Source of the DNA: Candidatus Blautia stercorigallinarum | GTDB lineage: Bacteria > Bacillota > Clostridia > Lachnospirales > Lachnospiraceae | Assembly: GCA_019112785.1 (NCBI GenBank) | Contig: DXIQ01000088.1 | Span: forward strand, 1 to 33,312 | DNA: 33,312 bases | Reading direction: 5' to 3' | Shown: positions 17,203-24,386 of the stretch, one piece after another | How positions within the stretch are numbered: position 1 is the first letter of the stretch | Layout: each line of letters begins with the position of its first letter | Translations under genes and position numbers: made by a program | The notes under the pieces: generated by a model | The model's database searches: none | What the model was told of the DNA's origin: nothing | What the model saw: the letters and a program-made list of their open reading frames with translations, nothing else

Positions 17203-17255
17203 CCGAGAGGTCATGGATTTCATGTCTGCATGAAGATACATGAATTTGAGGCCCG
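17203..17255 (+). repeat. 53-base intergenic repeat, copy 2
   Basis: Same length and orientation as copy 1, with six substitutions. Four of these change the right arm of the hairpin or its loop, so its stem is weaker. It ends 8 bases before the sigma-E-like promoter of yabP. Confidence 0.75.
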
Positions 17256-17262
17256 CCAAGAA

Positions 17263-17291
17263 TCATATTCAGGTTCAATCCCCCATATAAT
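17263..17291 (+). promoter_or_regulatory. Sigma-E-type promoter of yabP
   Basis: TCATATT (17263-17269), a 14-base spacer and CATATAAT (17284-17291) fit the sigma-E consensus (KMATATT, 14 bases, CATACAHT), with one mismatch in the -10. Transcription would start near 17298, about 30 bases before the TTG start. YabP belongs to a mother-cell sporulation family, which supports the call. Confidence 0.65.
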
Positions 17292-17329
17292 CTTTCATAA
17301 GGAAGAATATGGGGGATTGATTTTCTTTT
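17275..17329 (+). terminator. Perfect 14-bp hairpin with T-run overlapping the yabP promoter and ribosome site
   Basis: TCAATCCCCCATAT (17275-17288) pairs perfectly with ATATGGGGGATTGA (17307-17320) around an 18-base loop, followed by TTTTCTTTT. It should terminate read-through from hup-rqcP. The GGGGGA in its 3' arm is the only ribosome-site candidate for yabP. RNA starting at the local promoter would lack the 5' arm. Confidence 0.8.
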
Positions 17330-17612
17330 GGAAGAAAAACAGAACAAAAAGGCCCACTGTCTGCAGCTTACTGACCGACAGAAAGGGTATATCCAAGGGG
17401 TGCGGGACGTAAATTCCTTCGATGAAAAGGAAATCAGTCTGGTGACAGAGGCGGGAACTCTTTCCATAAAGGGAGAGGGGCTTCATGTGACCCGTCTGGA
17501 TCTGGAGAGACAGGAGGTCGATATAGAGGGAAAAGTAGACAGTCTTATATACAGCCAGGGGATTACCAAAGCCAAGGGGGGAGAAGGAATGCTGAAAAGG
17601 CTGTTTCAATGA
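17328..17612 (+). CDS. yabP: Sporulation protein YabP
   Basis: 94 residues from a TTG start; no in-frame ATG occurs before the conserved part. The YabP/YqfC core is visible: 'YIQGVRDVNSFDEKEISLVT', 'GTLSIKGEGLHVTRLDLERQ' and 'VDIEGKVDSLIYSQ'. YabP is a mother-cell sporulation protein whose exact role is not well defined; YabQ is its usual neighbour. The best ribosome site, GGGGGA (17311-17316), lies 11 bases before the TTG and inside the hairpin arm. yabQ overlaps its stop by four bases (ATGA). Confidence 0.88.
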   Translation: MEEKQNKKAHCLQLTDRQKGYIQGVRDVNSFDEKEISLVTEAGTLSIKGEGLHVTRLDLERQEVDIEGKVDSLIYSQGITKAKGGEGMLKRLFQ

Positions 17613-18106
17613 CTTACATGAGCGGCTATATGCAGGGAGAACTGCTGCTTGCTGCAGATGCCTTCCTGGCAGGTGTCTTTCTGGCAGTCTGTTATGATAT
17701 TCTCCGCATTTTCAGAAACATTGCAGATCACAGCTCATTTTGGGTTGGGATAGAGGATATTCTGTACTGGTGTGCTTCAGGGATATATTTGTTTAACCTG
17801 ATTTATAGGGAAAATGATGGTATGATACGGATCTATGTTCTTTTATTTGCCGGTTTGGGAGCATTGCTGTATCATGCCGGTCCCAGTATGATTTTGGTGA
17901 AATATATTTCTGCTATTTTGAGGAAAATAGGAAGGTTCCTGGGAATTATAGGAAGACCTATTAGAATATGCAGAAAAAGGTTGAAATTTTGGCTGGTCAG
18001 AGTTAAAATTGCCCTATATGAACGAAAGCCCATACAAAGAATCAGGAAGCGTTGGAATGAAAAAAGCAAAGAAAAGAAAATCTCAGACCAGGATCGCAAT
18101 GGTTAG
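17609..18106 (+). CDS. yabQ: Spore cortex biosynthesis protein YabQ
   Basis: 165 residues. The N-terminal half has hydrophobic spans around residues 12-30, 45-63 and 70-93. The YabQ pattern is clear: 'LLLAADAFLAGVFLAVCYDI', 'LRIFRN', and 'IEDILYWCASGIYLFNLIYR' followed by 'ENDGMIRIYVLLFAGLGALL'. The C-terminal third is basic. YabQ is an integral membrane protein needed for cortex formation in B. subtilis. It overlaps yabP by four bases, and its last 50 bases overlap divIC in another frame, so the three are tightly coupled. Confidence 0.88.
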   Translation: MTYMSGYMQGELLLAADAFLAGVFLAVCYDILRIFRNIADHSSFWVGIEDILYWCASGIYLFNLIYRENDGMIRIYVLLFAGLGALLYHAGPSMILVKYISAILRKIGRFLGIIGRPIRICRKRLKFWLVRVKIALYERKPIQRIRKRWNEKSKEKKISDQDRNG

Positions 18107-18533
18107 CATTACTTTTGTGGTAGGTATCCTTTTTGTGGGAATGATGGGAAAAAGCGTTGCTCTGCAGGATCAGCTTTCCTCCTACGATTCCCAGATCAAG
18201 AAACTGGATCAGCAGATCGAGGAAGAAGAAGAGCGTACCACAGAGATTGATGATCTGAAAGAATATATGAAGACAGATGAATACGTGGAGGAGACAGCCA
18301 GGGAGAAGCTGGGACTGGTAAAGGAAAATGAGATCGTCTTTAAAGAAGGCGATTCAGAGGAAAACGCCCAGGATACAGATGATTCCGGAAGTACACAGAG
18401 TTCCCGGGATACACAGGACAGTCAAAATGATGAAAATTCTCAGGACAGCGAAACCTCTCAGAATAGCGCAGATTCTAAGGACGGGAAAACTTCCCGGCAG
18501 GCAGACAGCAGCTCTGAGGAAGCAGAGGGATAA
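18057..18533 (+). CDS. divIC: Septum formation initiator DivIC/FtsB-family protein
   Basis: 158 residues from the ATG at 18057, which has AGGAAG 7 bases upstream; earlier in-frame ATGs exist at 18009 and 18018 but lie deeper in yabQ. A basic N-terminus, one membrane span ('IAMVSITFVVGILFVGMMGK'), a coiled coil ('LSSYDSQIKKLDQQIEEEEE') and 'YVEETAREKLGLVKENEIVF' give the DivIC/FtsB signature. The last ~50 residues are low-complexity, rich in S, D, Q and N, and look disordered. DivIC joins FtsL and DivIB/FtsQ to activate septal wall synthesis. No promoter of its own is obvious, so it may depend partly on read-through past the yabP hairpin. Confidence 0.88.
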   Translation: MKKAKKRKSQTRIAMVSITFVVGILFVGMMGKSVALQDQLSSYDSQIKKLDQQIEEEEERTTEIDDLKEYMKTDEYVEETAREKLGLVKENEIVFKEGDSEENAQDTDDSGSTQSSRDTQDSQNDENSQDSETSQNSADSKDGKTSRQADSSSEEAEG

Positions 18534-18575
18534 AAGGGGATTTTTGTCTGAAAGTTTTTTCCCGCGGAAGACGGT

Positions 18576-18610
18576 TTTTGACAAAGTTCAGAGAGAAAAG
18601 CATCTATAAT
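18576..18610 (+). promoter_or_regulatory. spoIIE promoter with 21-bp spacer and 0A-like box
   Basis: TTGACA (18578-18583) and TATAAT (18605-18610) are both perfect hexamers but 21 bases apart, too far for normal sigma-A use. TTTTGACAAA (18576-18585) over the -35 matches the reverse complement of the Spo0A box TTTGTCGAAA at 9 of 10 positions. B. subtilis spoIIE and spoIIG promoters have the same over-long spacing and are Spo0A-activated. Confidence 0.75.
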
Positions 18611-18650
18611 ACTCTTCTGATAGCGGTTGCTTATTCAGGGAGGGAAGAAG

Positions 18651-20138
18651 ATGCAGGAATGGATCATTGCCATGCTCGTGATCAGCGTACTGCTGTTATT
18701 ACGTGACATGGCAAAAACTATTTTTTCAGAGATGAAAAAAAGTGCGGCGGCCTTGGACTATGACCGGCATCCACAGAAAGAAAAAATGCAGCGCTATGCG
18801 GAATCCTTCCAAAAGCTGGCAAACAGCTTCTACGGCATGCCCTGCAGAAAGGACTATCTTTCCAGTTCAGAACTGAAAGATCTGATAGAGGAGGCCAAAG
18901 AGGATGTATGCAGAAAATGCAGCCTGAGCCAGGTATGCTGGACCCAGCATTATCCCCAGACTTATCAGAGGCTATACGGGATTTTGCGGATCCTGGAAGA
19001 AAAGGATGAGGAAAAGCTGAGAAAAGCCAGGGCCGATCTGACTGGTGTGTGTGTGAACCAGGGAAAGCTGGTCCAGGAGCTTCAGCGGATCATGGACAGA
19101 GAACGGCAGAATCTTATATGGAATAATAAACTATTGGAAAACAGAATGGCAGTGGCACAGCAGCTGGGGGAGATGGCCCAGCTTATGAAATTTTTATCCA
19201 GGGATCTTTTTGACCTGACAGAAGCGGACATGCAGTTAAGGGAAGATTTTGCCAGAAAACTGAAAAAGCGACATATCCGGCTGCGGAATCTGTGGACGCT
19301 GGATCAGCCGGACGGGAAGCAGAGGTATTATGCGGAACTGTGCACCAGAGGCGGTACCTGTATCCCCGGAAGCGAAGCGGCAGAGGCTCTTTCTCAGCTC
19401 TGCGGCTGTCCAATGACAGTGAAATCTGAAGGGAAAACTCTGATCACCAAAGATTATGGGATCCTGGGTTTTATGGAGGAAGTAAATTTTAAGATCCTTT
19501 ACGGAGCGGCTAAGATCACCAAGGAAAAAGAAAATGTATCAGGAGATAACTATACCTGTGCTGCAGAAGAAAACGGACAGTTTTTTATCTGCCTTTCAGA
19601 CGGCATGGGATCCGGTCTGGAAGCCTCCAGGGAAAGCGAGACGGTGGTGGATACTCTGGAACAGCTTGTGGAAGCAGGTTTTTCCGGGGAGACTGCGGCG
19701 AAAATGGTGAATTCCGTGTTAAATCTGAAAAACCGGGACGGCCGTTTTTCTACTGTGGATATTTCTATTGTGGATCTGTATTCCGGTATGTGCCATTTTT
19801 TAAAAGCCGGGGCGGCTACCACCTTTATCAAAAGAAGCCACTGGGTGGAGGCCATTTCCTCTACAAGCCTGGCTCTGGGGCTGGTGCAGCAGGCAGATTT
19901 TGAGTCGTCCACCAAAAAGCTTTATGAAGGAGATTTTCTGATCATGGTTACAGATGGAGTTCTGGATGCCCTGCCTGGGGAGGAACCGGAAGAGACTATG
20001 AAGGAAATTATAATGGAAGTGAATACTACTGCAGCCCAGGAACTGGGAAAGGGTATCCTAGAAAGAGTTCTTACATACTGTGAATACAGGGCCACAGACG
20101 ATATGACGGTGCTGGCAGCAGGTTTATGGAGGAAATAG
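18651..20138 (+). CDS. spoIIE: SpoIIE-family serine phosphatase (short form, one membrane span)
   Basis: 495 residues from the ATG at 18651 (ribosome site GGGAGGGA); an in-frame start 24 bases upstream is less well placed. Residues 4-20 are the only membrane span. A central region carries the SpoIIE-type Cys motif 'CRKCSLSQVCW'. The C-terminal PP2C domain has Asp317 in 'LSDGMGSGLEASRESE', 'VTDGVLDALPGE' and 'ATDDMTVLA', so the metal-binding Asps are present. B. subtilis SpoIIE is 827 residues with ten N-terminal spans; here that domain is replaced by one helix. SpoIIE dephosphorylates SpoIIAA to release sigma-F in the forespore. Its place after divIC and its promoter support orthology. Confidence 0.87.
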   Translation: MQEWIIAMLVISVLLLLRDMAKTIFSEMKKSAAALDYDRHPQKEKMQRYAESFQKLANSFYGMPCRKDYLSSSELKDLIEEAKEDVCRKCSLSQVCWTQHYPQTYQRLYGILRILEEKDEEKLRKARADLTGVCVNQGKLVQELQRIMDRERQNLIWNNKLLENRMAVAQQLGEMAQLMKFLSRDLFDLTEADMQLREDFARKLKKRHIRLRNLWTLDQPDGKQRYYAELCTRGGTCIPGSEAAEALSQLCGCPMTVKSEGKTLITKDYGILGFMEEVNFKILYGAAKITKEKENVSGDNYTCAAEENGQFFICLSDGMGSGLEASRESETVVDTLEQLVEAGFSGETAAKMVNSVLNLKNRDGRFSTVDISIVDLYSGMCHFLKAGAATTFIKRSHWVEAISSTSLALGLVQQADFESSTKKLYEGDFLIMVTDGVLDALPGEEPEETMKEIIMEVNTTAAQELGKGILERVLTYCEYRATDDMTVLAAGLWRK

Positions 20139-20148
20139 ATACAAGAAG

Positions 20149-21510
20149 ATGAAGATAGAAGAGAAGGTATTTTCCTATATAGAAGAATACAAAATGATAG
20201 AAACGGGCAGCCAGGTGCTCCTTGGGATTTCCGGCGGGGCAGACTCGGTATGCCTGTTGTTTTTGTTAAAAGAATATCAGAAAAGAAAGGATTTTAGCCT
20301 GCGGGGAATGCATATAAACCATGGGATCCGGGGAAAAGAAGCGGTCAGGGATCAGGAGTTTACCAGGGAGCTCTGCGAGAGACTGGAAGTTCCCCTTGCT
20401 GTCCGGTATTGTCCGGTGCCTGAGATGGCGGCTGAGCAGAAATTATCTCTGGAAGAAGCAGGCAGGATCGCCAGGCGCAGAGCTTTTTCAGAAGAGGGCA
20501 GAGCCTGGAAAACGGATCCGGAAAAATTCCGCATTGCCCTGGCCCATCATGAAAATGATCAGGCGGAAACGGTGCTCCATAATCTTATACGGGGGACGGG
20601 AGCCGGAGGACTGGCAGGGATCCGACCGGTACAGCGGGAGAAAAAGCAGGTTTATATCCGCCCCCTTTTATGCGTATCAAGAGAGAAAATAAGGGAATAT
20701 CTGAAGGAGAAAGGTATCTCCTGGGTAGAGGACAGTACAAACCAGGATCTGTCCTATACCAGGAACAGGATACGGCAGATCCTGATACCCCAGATGGAGA
20801 AGATCAATCCCCAGGCGGTAAGCCATATAGGAGTCACCGCCGGCTATTTGGGAAAAATAGAGGAATATCTGGAAGAGCAGGCGGATAAACTCTATGGAAG
20901 CTATGTGAAAAAGCGGGAAGAACAGTTTGAGGTTTCGGGAAAACTTTCTGGTGAGAAAGATCTTATGCAGGAATATGTTCTCAGAAAGGTACTGATCCGG
21001 GCGGCGGGAAGCCAGAAGGATATTGCCAGGACCCATATAGAAGCGGTGAAAAATCTTCTCTCGGCGGATACCGGATCCAGGGTATCTCTTCCCTACGGAT
21101 TGCAGGCCAGGCAGGAGTATGGAAACCTGGTCATTGGCAGAAAAAAAGAAGAACAAAGGGAAAAGGCTTCTCTGGAATTCCGGATTTTTCCTTATGAAAA
21201 ACAGCAAATTCCAGAAAAAACATATACGAAATGGTTTGATTATGATAAAATAAAAGACAGTCTTGAAGTAAGGTTCCGCTTACCGGGGGATTATATTACT
21301 ATAAATGCCCAGGGAGGACGGAAGAAACTGAAAGATTATTTTATTGACTGTAAGATTCCACGTCAGGAGAGAGACAGGATCACTCTTCTGGCTGAGGGTT
21401 CCCATATCCTTTGGGCGGTGGGTCTGCGTATCAGCGGGCATTATAAGATTACCAGTCAGACAAAAACAGTGTTAGAAGTACATGTAAAAGGAGTAAAGGA
21501 AGATGAGTGA
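20149..21510 (+). CDS. tilS: tRNA(Ile)-lysidine synthetase
   Basis: 453 residues. The PP-loop 'GISGGADSVCLLFLL' (SGGADS at residues 28-33) binds ATP. 'HINHGIRGKEA', 'HHENDQAETVLHNLIRGTGA' and 'RPLLCVSREKIREYLKE' are TilS N-domain motifs, followed by 'DSTNQDLSYTRNRIR'. The TilS C-terminal domain ends near residue 445 ('LKDYFIDCKIPRQERDRITL'). It converts C34 to lysidine in tRNA-Ile(CAU), needed to read AUA. It starts 10 bases after spoIIE and overlaps hpt by 8 bases, keeping the tilS-hpt-ftsH order of Bacillus. Confidence 0.96.
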   Translation: MKIEEKVFSYIEEYKMIETGSQVLLGISGGADSVCLLFLLKEYQKRKDFSLRGMHINHGIRGKEAVRDQEFTRELCERLEVPLAVRYCPVPEMAAEQKLSLEEAGRIARRRAFSEEGRAWKTDPEKFRIALAHHENDQAETVLHNLIRGTGAGGLAGIRPVQREKKQVYIRPLLCVSREKIREYLKEKGISWVEDSTNQDLSYTRNRIRQILIPQMEKINPQAVSHIGVTAGYLGKIEEYLEEQADKLYGSYVKKREEQFEVSGKLSGEKDLMQEYVLRKVLIRAAGSQKDIARTHIEAVKNLLSADTGSRVSLPYGLQARQEYGNLVIGRKKEEQREKASLEFRIFPYEKQQIPEKTYTKWFDYDKIKDSLEVRFRLPGDYITINAQGGRKKLKDYFIDCKIPRQERDRITLLAEGSHILWAVGLRISGHYKITSQTKTVLEVHVKGVKEDE

Positions 21511-22024
21511 AAGAATCCGTCAACTGTTGAGTGAAGAGGAAGTAAACCGGCGTATCTGTGAGATTGGAGAACAGATCAGCAAAGATTATCAGGGAAAATC
21601 GGTTCATATGATATGCGTGCTGAAAGGCGGCGTGTTTTTTACCTGTGAACTGGCAAAGAGAGTGACGGTTCCGGTAAGTCTTGATTTTATGTCTGTATCC
21701 AGCTATGGAAATGACACCAGTTCCAGCGGTGTGGTACGTATCGTGAAAGACTTAGATGAGCCCATAGAAGGAAAAGATGTGCTTATTGTTGAGGATATCA
21801 TAGATTCCGGAAGGACTCTGAGCTATCTCATTGAGATCCTGAAGCAGAGACATCCTGCCAGTATCCGTCTGTGTACCCTTCTGGATAAACCTGAGAGAAG
21901 GGTGAAGGATGTGAAGGTAGACTATGTGTGCTTCAACATCCCCGATGAATTTGTAGTGGGGTACGGGCTGGACTATGCGCAGAAATACAGAAATCTGCCT
22001 TATATCGGCGTGGTGGAATTTTAA
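21503..22024 (+). CDS. hpt: Hypoxanthine phosphoribosyltransferase
   Basis: 173 residues, the usual length. The PRPP-binding motif is 'VLIVEDIIDSGRTLSYLIEI'. 'MICVLKGGVFFTCELAKRV' and 'DFMSVSSYGNDTSSSGVVRI' are the N-terminal and flexible-loop motifs, and 'DKPERRVKDVKVDYVCFNIP' the purine-binding part. It salvages hypoxanthine (and often guanine) to IMP/GMP. It overlaps tilS by 8 bases; in Bacillus, HprT and TilS also act together in ftsH regulation. A GU-rich 11-bp pairing (22025-22035 with 22082-22092) is possible in the gap before ftsH. Confidence 0.96.
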   Translation: MSERIRQLLSEEEVNRRICEIGEQISKDYQGKSVHMICVLKGGVFFTCELAKRVTVPVSLDFMSVSSYGNDTSSSGVVRIVKDLDEPIEGKDVLIVEDIIDSGRTLSYLIEILKQRHPASIRLCTLLDKPERRVKDVKVDYVCFNIPDEFVVGYGLDYAQKYRNLPYIGVVEF

Positions 22025-22132
22025 GCGGCGGTTCAGACATACATGGCATGAGGCAGTCAAAAGCAGGGCTGTTTTCCGTTATGAACTGCTGCGGAAGCAG
22101 ACGAAATATGGAAAGAGAGGAGAAACAAAGAC

Positions 22133-23941
22133 GTGAATAAGCAGGCAAGAAACTGGGTGTCGGCCCTGGTGCTTTTATTGCTCATCGTCTTCGGGTTCTG
22201 GTTTGTCTCCAGGCAGATGACTCGGGACTATAGCTATACAGAGCAGGCATTTCAGCAGGATATAGAGAAAGGAGAGGTATCTCAGGTATATATCCATCCA
22301 AACAGAGAGATACCTACCGGCCAGGTAACGGTTCGTATGAAAAACGGAGAAGAGCATAACTTTTATTCTCTGGATGTAAAAGAACTTCAGGATACGCTGG
22401 AGGCGGAAAGTGATGTTTCCATACAGGTGGCGGATGTGCCGGGAGACAATGTGTTTATGACTTCAGTCCTTCCCCTGATCCTTACTGTAGTGCTGGTGCT
22501 GGTTATCATGAATATGATGAACCGGCAGATGTCCGGAGGCAGCAATGCCAAGATGATGAATTTCGGCAAGAGCAGAGCGAAAATGTCTACAGATGCAGAC
22601 AAAAAAGTGACCTTTAAAGATGTGGCAGGTCTCCAGGAAGAAAAAGAAGAGCTGGAAGAAATCGTAGATTTCTTAAAAGAACCTCAGAAATATGTGAAGG
22701 TAGGGGCCAGGATACCCAAGGGTGTGCTTCTTGTAGGCCCTCCGGGAACAGGTAAGACCCTTCTGGCAAAGGCTATCGCAGGTGAGGCAGGAGTTCCCTT
22801 CTTTTCTATCTCTGGTTCTGATTTTGTAGAGATGTTCGTAGGTGTTGGCGCTTCCCGTGTCCGGGATCTGTTTGAAGAGGCTAAGAAAAACGCCCCCTGT
22901 ATTGTGTTTATTGACGAGATCGATGCAGTGGCAAGACGGAGAGGCACCGGTATGGGCGGCGGTCATGACGAGAGAGAGCAGACACTGAACCAGCTGCTGG
23001 TGGAGATGGATGGCTTTGGAGTAAACGAAGGAATTATCGTAATGGCGGCTACCAACCGGGTGGATATCCTGGATCCTGCCATCCTGCGTCCCGGACGCTT
23101 TGACCGGAAGGTAGGAGTAGGAAGGCCTGATATCAAGGGCAGAGAAGAGATCCTGAGAGTCCATGCGGCGAAGAAGCCTCTTGGCGAGGACGTGGATTTA
23201 AAAGAAATTGCCAGAACTACCGCAGGCTATACGGGAGCTGATCTGGAGAATCTTATGAATGAGGCAGCGATCATCACTGCAAAGGATGGCAGATTCTTTA
23301 TTAATCAGAGTGATATCCGCCAGGCCTTTATTAAGACCGGGATCGGCGCAGAGAAGAAAAGCCGGGTGATCTCTGAAAAAGAAAAGAAGATCACGGCTTA
23401 CCATGAGGCAGGTCACGCCATTCTCTTTCATCTCCTTCCGGAGATGGGACCTGTTCATACGATCTCTATCATTCCTACAGGAATGGGCGCGGCAGGTTAT
23501 ACCATGCCTCTGCCGGAGCAGGATGAGATGTTCAACAGCAAAAAGAAAATGCTGGAGAATATTGTAGTAGATTTAGGCGGCCGTGTGGCAGAGGAACTGA
23601 TCTTCCACGACATTACCACCGGTGCTTCCCAGGATATCAAGCAGGCTACCCAGATGGCCAGGGCTATGGTGACCCAGTATGGAATGTCCGAAAAGGTAGG
23701 CATGATCCAGTATGGCAGCGATGAAGATGAAGTGTTCATCGGAAGAGATTTCGGTCATACAAAGAATTATGCAGACCAGACAGCAGCTCTTATTGACAGT
23801 GAAGTCAAGAGGATCATTGATGAATCCTATGTAAAGGCAAAAGAGATCCTTTCTCAGAATGAGGAAGTGCTTCACAAATGCGCGGCTTTGCTGATCGAGA
23901 AGGAAAAAATCGGAAGGGAAGAGTTCGAAGCTCTGTTTTAG
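22133..23941 (+). CDS. ftsH: ATP-dependent zinc metalloprotease FtsH
   Basis: 602 residues from a GTG with GAGAGGAGA upstream. Two membrane spans flank a small extracytoplasmic domain (about residues 8-25 and 105-125). The AAA domain has Walker A GPPGTGKT (202-209), Walker B '[14 protein letters not shown]', and the second region of homology '[20 protein letters not shown]'. The peptidase site is HEAGH (424-428), with a third ligand expected in '[12 protein letters not shown]'. It degrades misfolded membrane proteins and selected regulators as a membrane hexamer. At ~602 residues it lacks a long C-terminal tail. Confidence 0.98.
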   Translation: MNKQARNWVSALVLLLLIVFGFWFVSRQMTRDYSYTEQAFQQDIEKGEVSQVYIHPNREIPTGQVTVRMKNGEEHNFYSLDVKELQDTLEAESDVSIQVADVPGDNVFMTSVLPLILTVVLVLVIMNMMNRQMSGGSNAKMMNFGKSRAKMSTDADKKVTFKDVAGLQEEKEELEEIVDFLKEPQKYVKVGARIPKGVLLVGPPGTGKTLLAKAIAGEAGVPFFSISGSDFVEMFVGVGASRVRDLFEEAKKNAPCIVFIDEIDAVARRRGTGMGGGHDEREQTLNQLLVEMDGFGVNEGIIVMAATNRVDILDPAILRPGRFDRKVGVGRPDIKGREEILRVHAAKKPLGEDVDLKEIARTTAGYTGADLENLMNEAAIITAKDGRFFINQSDIRQAFIKTGIGAEKKSRVISEKEKKITAYHEAGHAILFHLLPEMGPVHTISIIPTGMGAAGYTMPLPEQDEMFNSKKKMLENIVVDLGGRVAEELIFHDITTGASQDIKQATQMARAMVTQYGMSEKVGMIQYGSDEDEVFIGRDFGHTKNYADQTAALIDSEVKRIIDESYVKAKEILSQNEEVLHKCAALLIEKEKIGREEFEALF

Positions 23942-24072
23942 AGGGTTTTTATGCAGAATATCATAGGTGTCTAAAAAGTGGACGGACCAGTTATGTTAAA
24001 ATTGGTCAAAAAAAATTACGAAAAAAACTCAAGATTGTGCACACTTTTTTCTTGTGGCATGCTATTATAATT

Positions 24073-24170
24073 ACTGTAAAAACCCCCCAATACATTATAT
24101 AGTTTTTGCTACACCCCATAAGAAGAAATACCTTCTCCAAAACAGCCAGTCAGCAGACTGGCTGTTTTAC
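24073..24170 (+). ncRNA. Candidate small RNA between ftsH and the GH13 gene
   Basis: Part of the 445-base gap 23942-24386, where no coding frame is convincing. TGCTATTATAAT (24060-24071) resembles an extended -10, although a good -35 is missing. The candidate would run ~95 bases to a strong hairpin (24139-24168). It has two unpaired C-rich stretches, ACCCCCCAA and ACACCCCAT, of the kind that pair with ribosome binding sites in Gram-positive small RNAs. It may instead be only a leader and terminator remnant. Confidence 0.3.
24139..24170. terminator. Bidirectional hairpin terminator in the ftsH-GH13 gap
   Basis: AAAACAGCCAGTC (24139-24151) pairs perfectly with GACTGGCTGTTTT (24156-24168) around the loop AGCA. 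The A/T ends let it work in both directions. It is about 200 bases after ftsH and ends either the ftsH transcript or a small RNA. Confidence 0.8.
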
Positions 24171-24288
24171 TATGTAAAAATATAACTATTCGGTAATATA
24201 GCTCAGAGCCGAAGCGAGATCTTGGCTGATGGCTGAATGGTTAAGTAAAAATAACAAAAAATGTACAAAAAATCTGTGGAAATAGTGG

Positions 24289-24317
24289 TTGTATATATGG
24301 ACCTGGTAGGATAGAAT
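24289..24317 (+). promoter_or_regulatory. Probable promoter of the cytoplasmic GH13 gene
   Basis: TTGTAT (24289-24294), a 17-base spacer and TAGAAT (24312-24317) lie about 70 bases before the start. Between the preceding terminator and this site (24171-24288) I see nothing else except a weak AGCC/GGCT pairing. Confidence 0.55.
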
Positions 24318-24386
24318 AATAATATGAAGTAATTCAGCAAAGCAGGAACAGGATTAGGTTTTGCTAAAATATGGAGAGGATGCAGT

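Noticed and set aside
16699..17259. A 186-codon minus-strand frame across the repeat element
   Set aside because: It runs antisense through rqcP and part of hup, and its repeated motif comes from the 53-base DNA repeats.
17271..17290. GGTTCAATCC, resembling a tRNA T-arm
   Set aside because: It is part of the 14-bp hairpin and promoter before yabP; no tRNA body lies upstream.
18541..18555. TTTTTGTCTGAAAG as a second Spo0A box before spoIIE
   Set aside because: Compared with TGTCGAA it has one inserted base, so it is not counted as a site.
22025..22092. An 11-bp pairing (GCGGCGGTTCA/TGAACTGCTGC) between hpt and ftsH
   Set aside because: It needs two G-U pairs and a 46-base loop, has no T-run and no known motif; too weak to call a riboswitch or terminator.
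24191..24245. A tRNA-like string (TAGCTCAGA and GGCTGAATGGTTAAG)
   Set aside because: No acceptor stem, anticodon arm or T-arm can be built around it; at most a chance resemblance or a decayed remnant.
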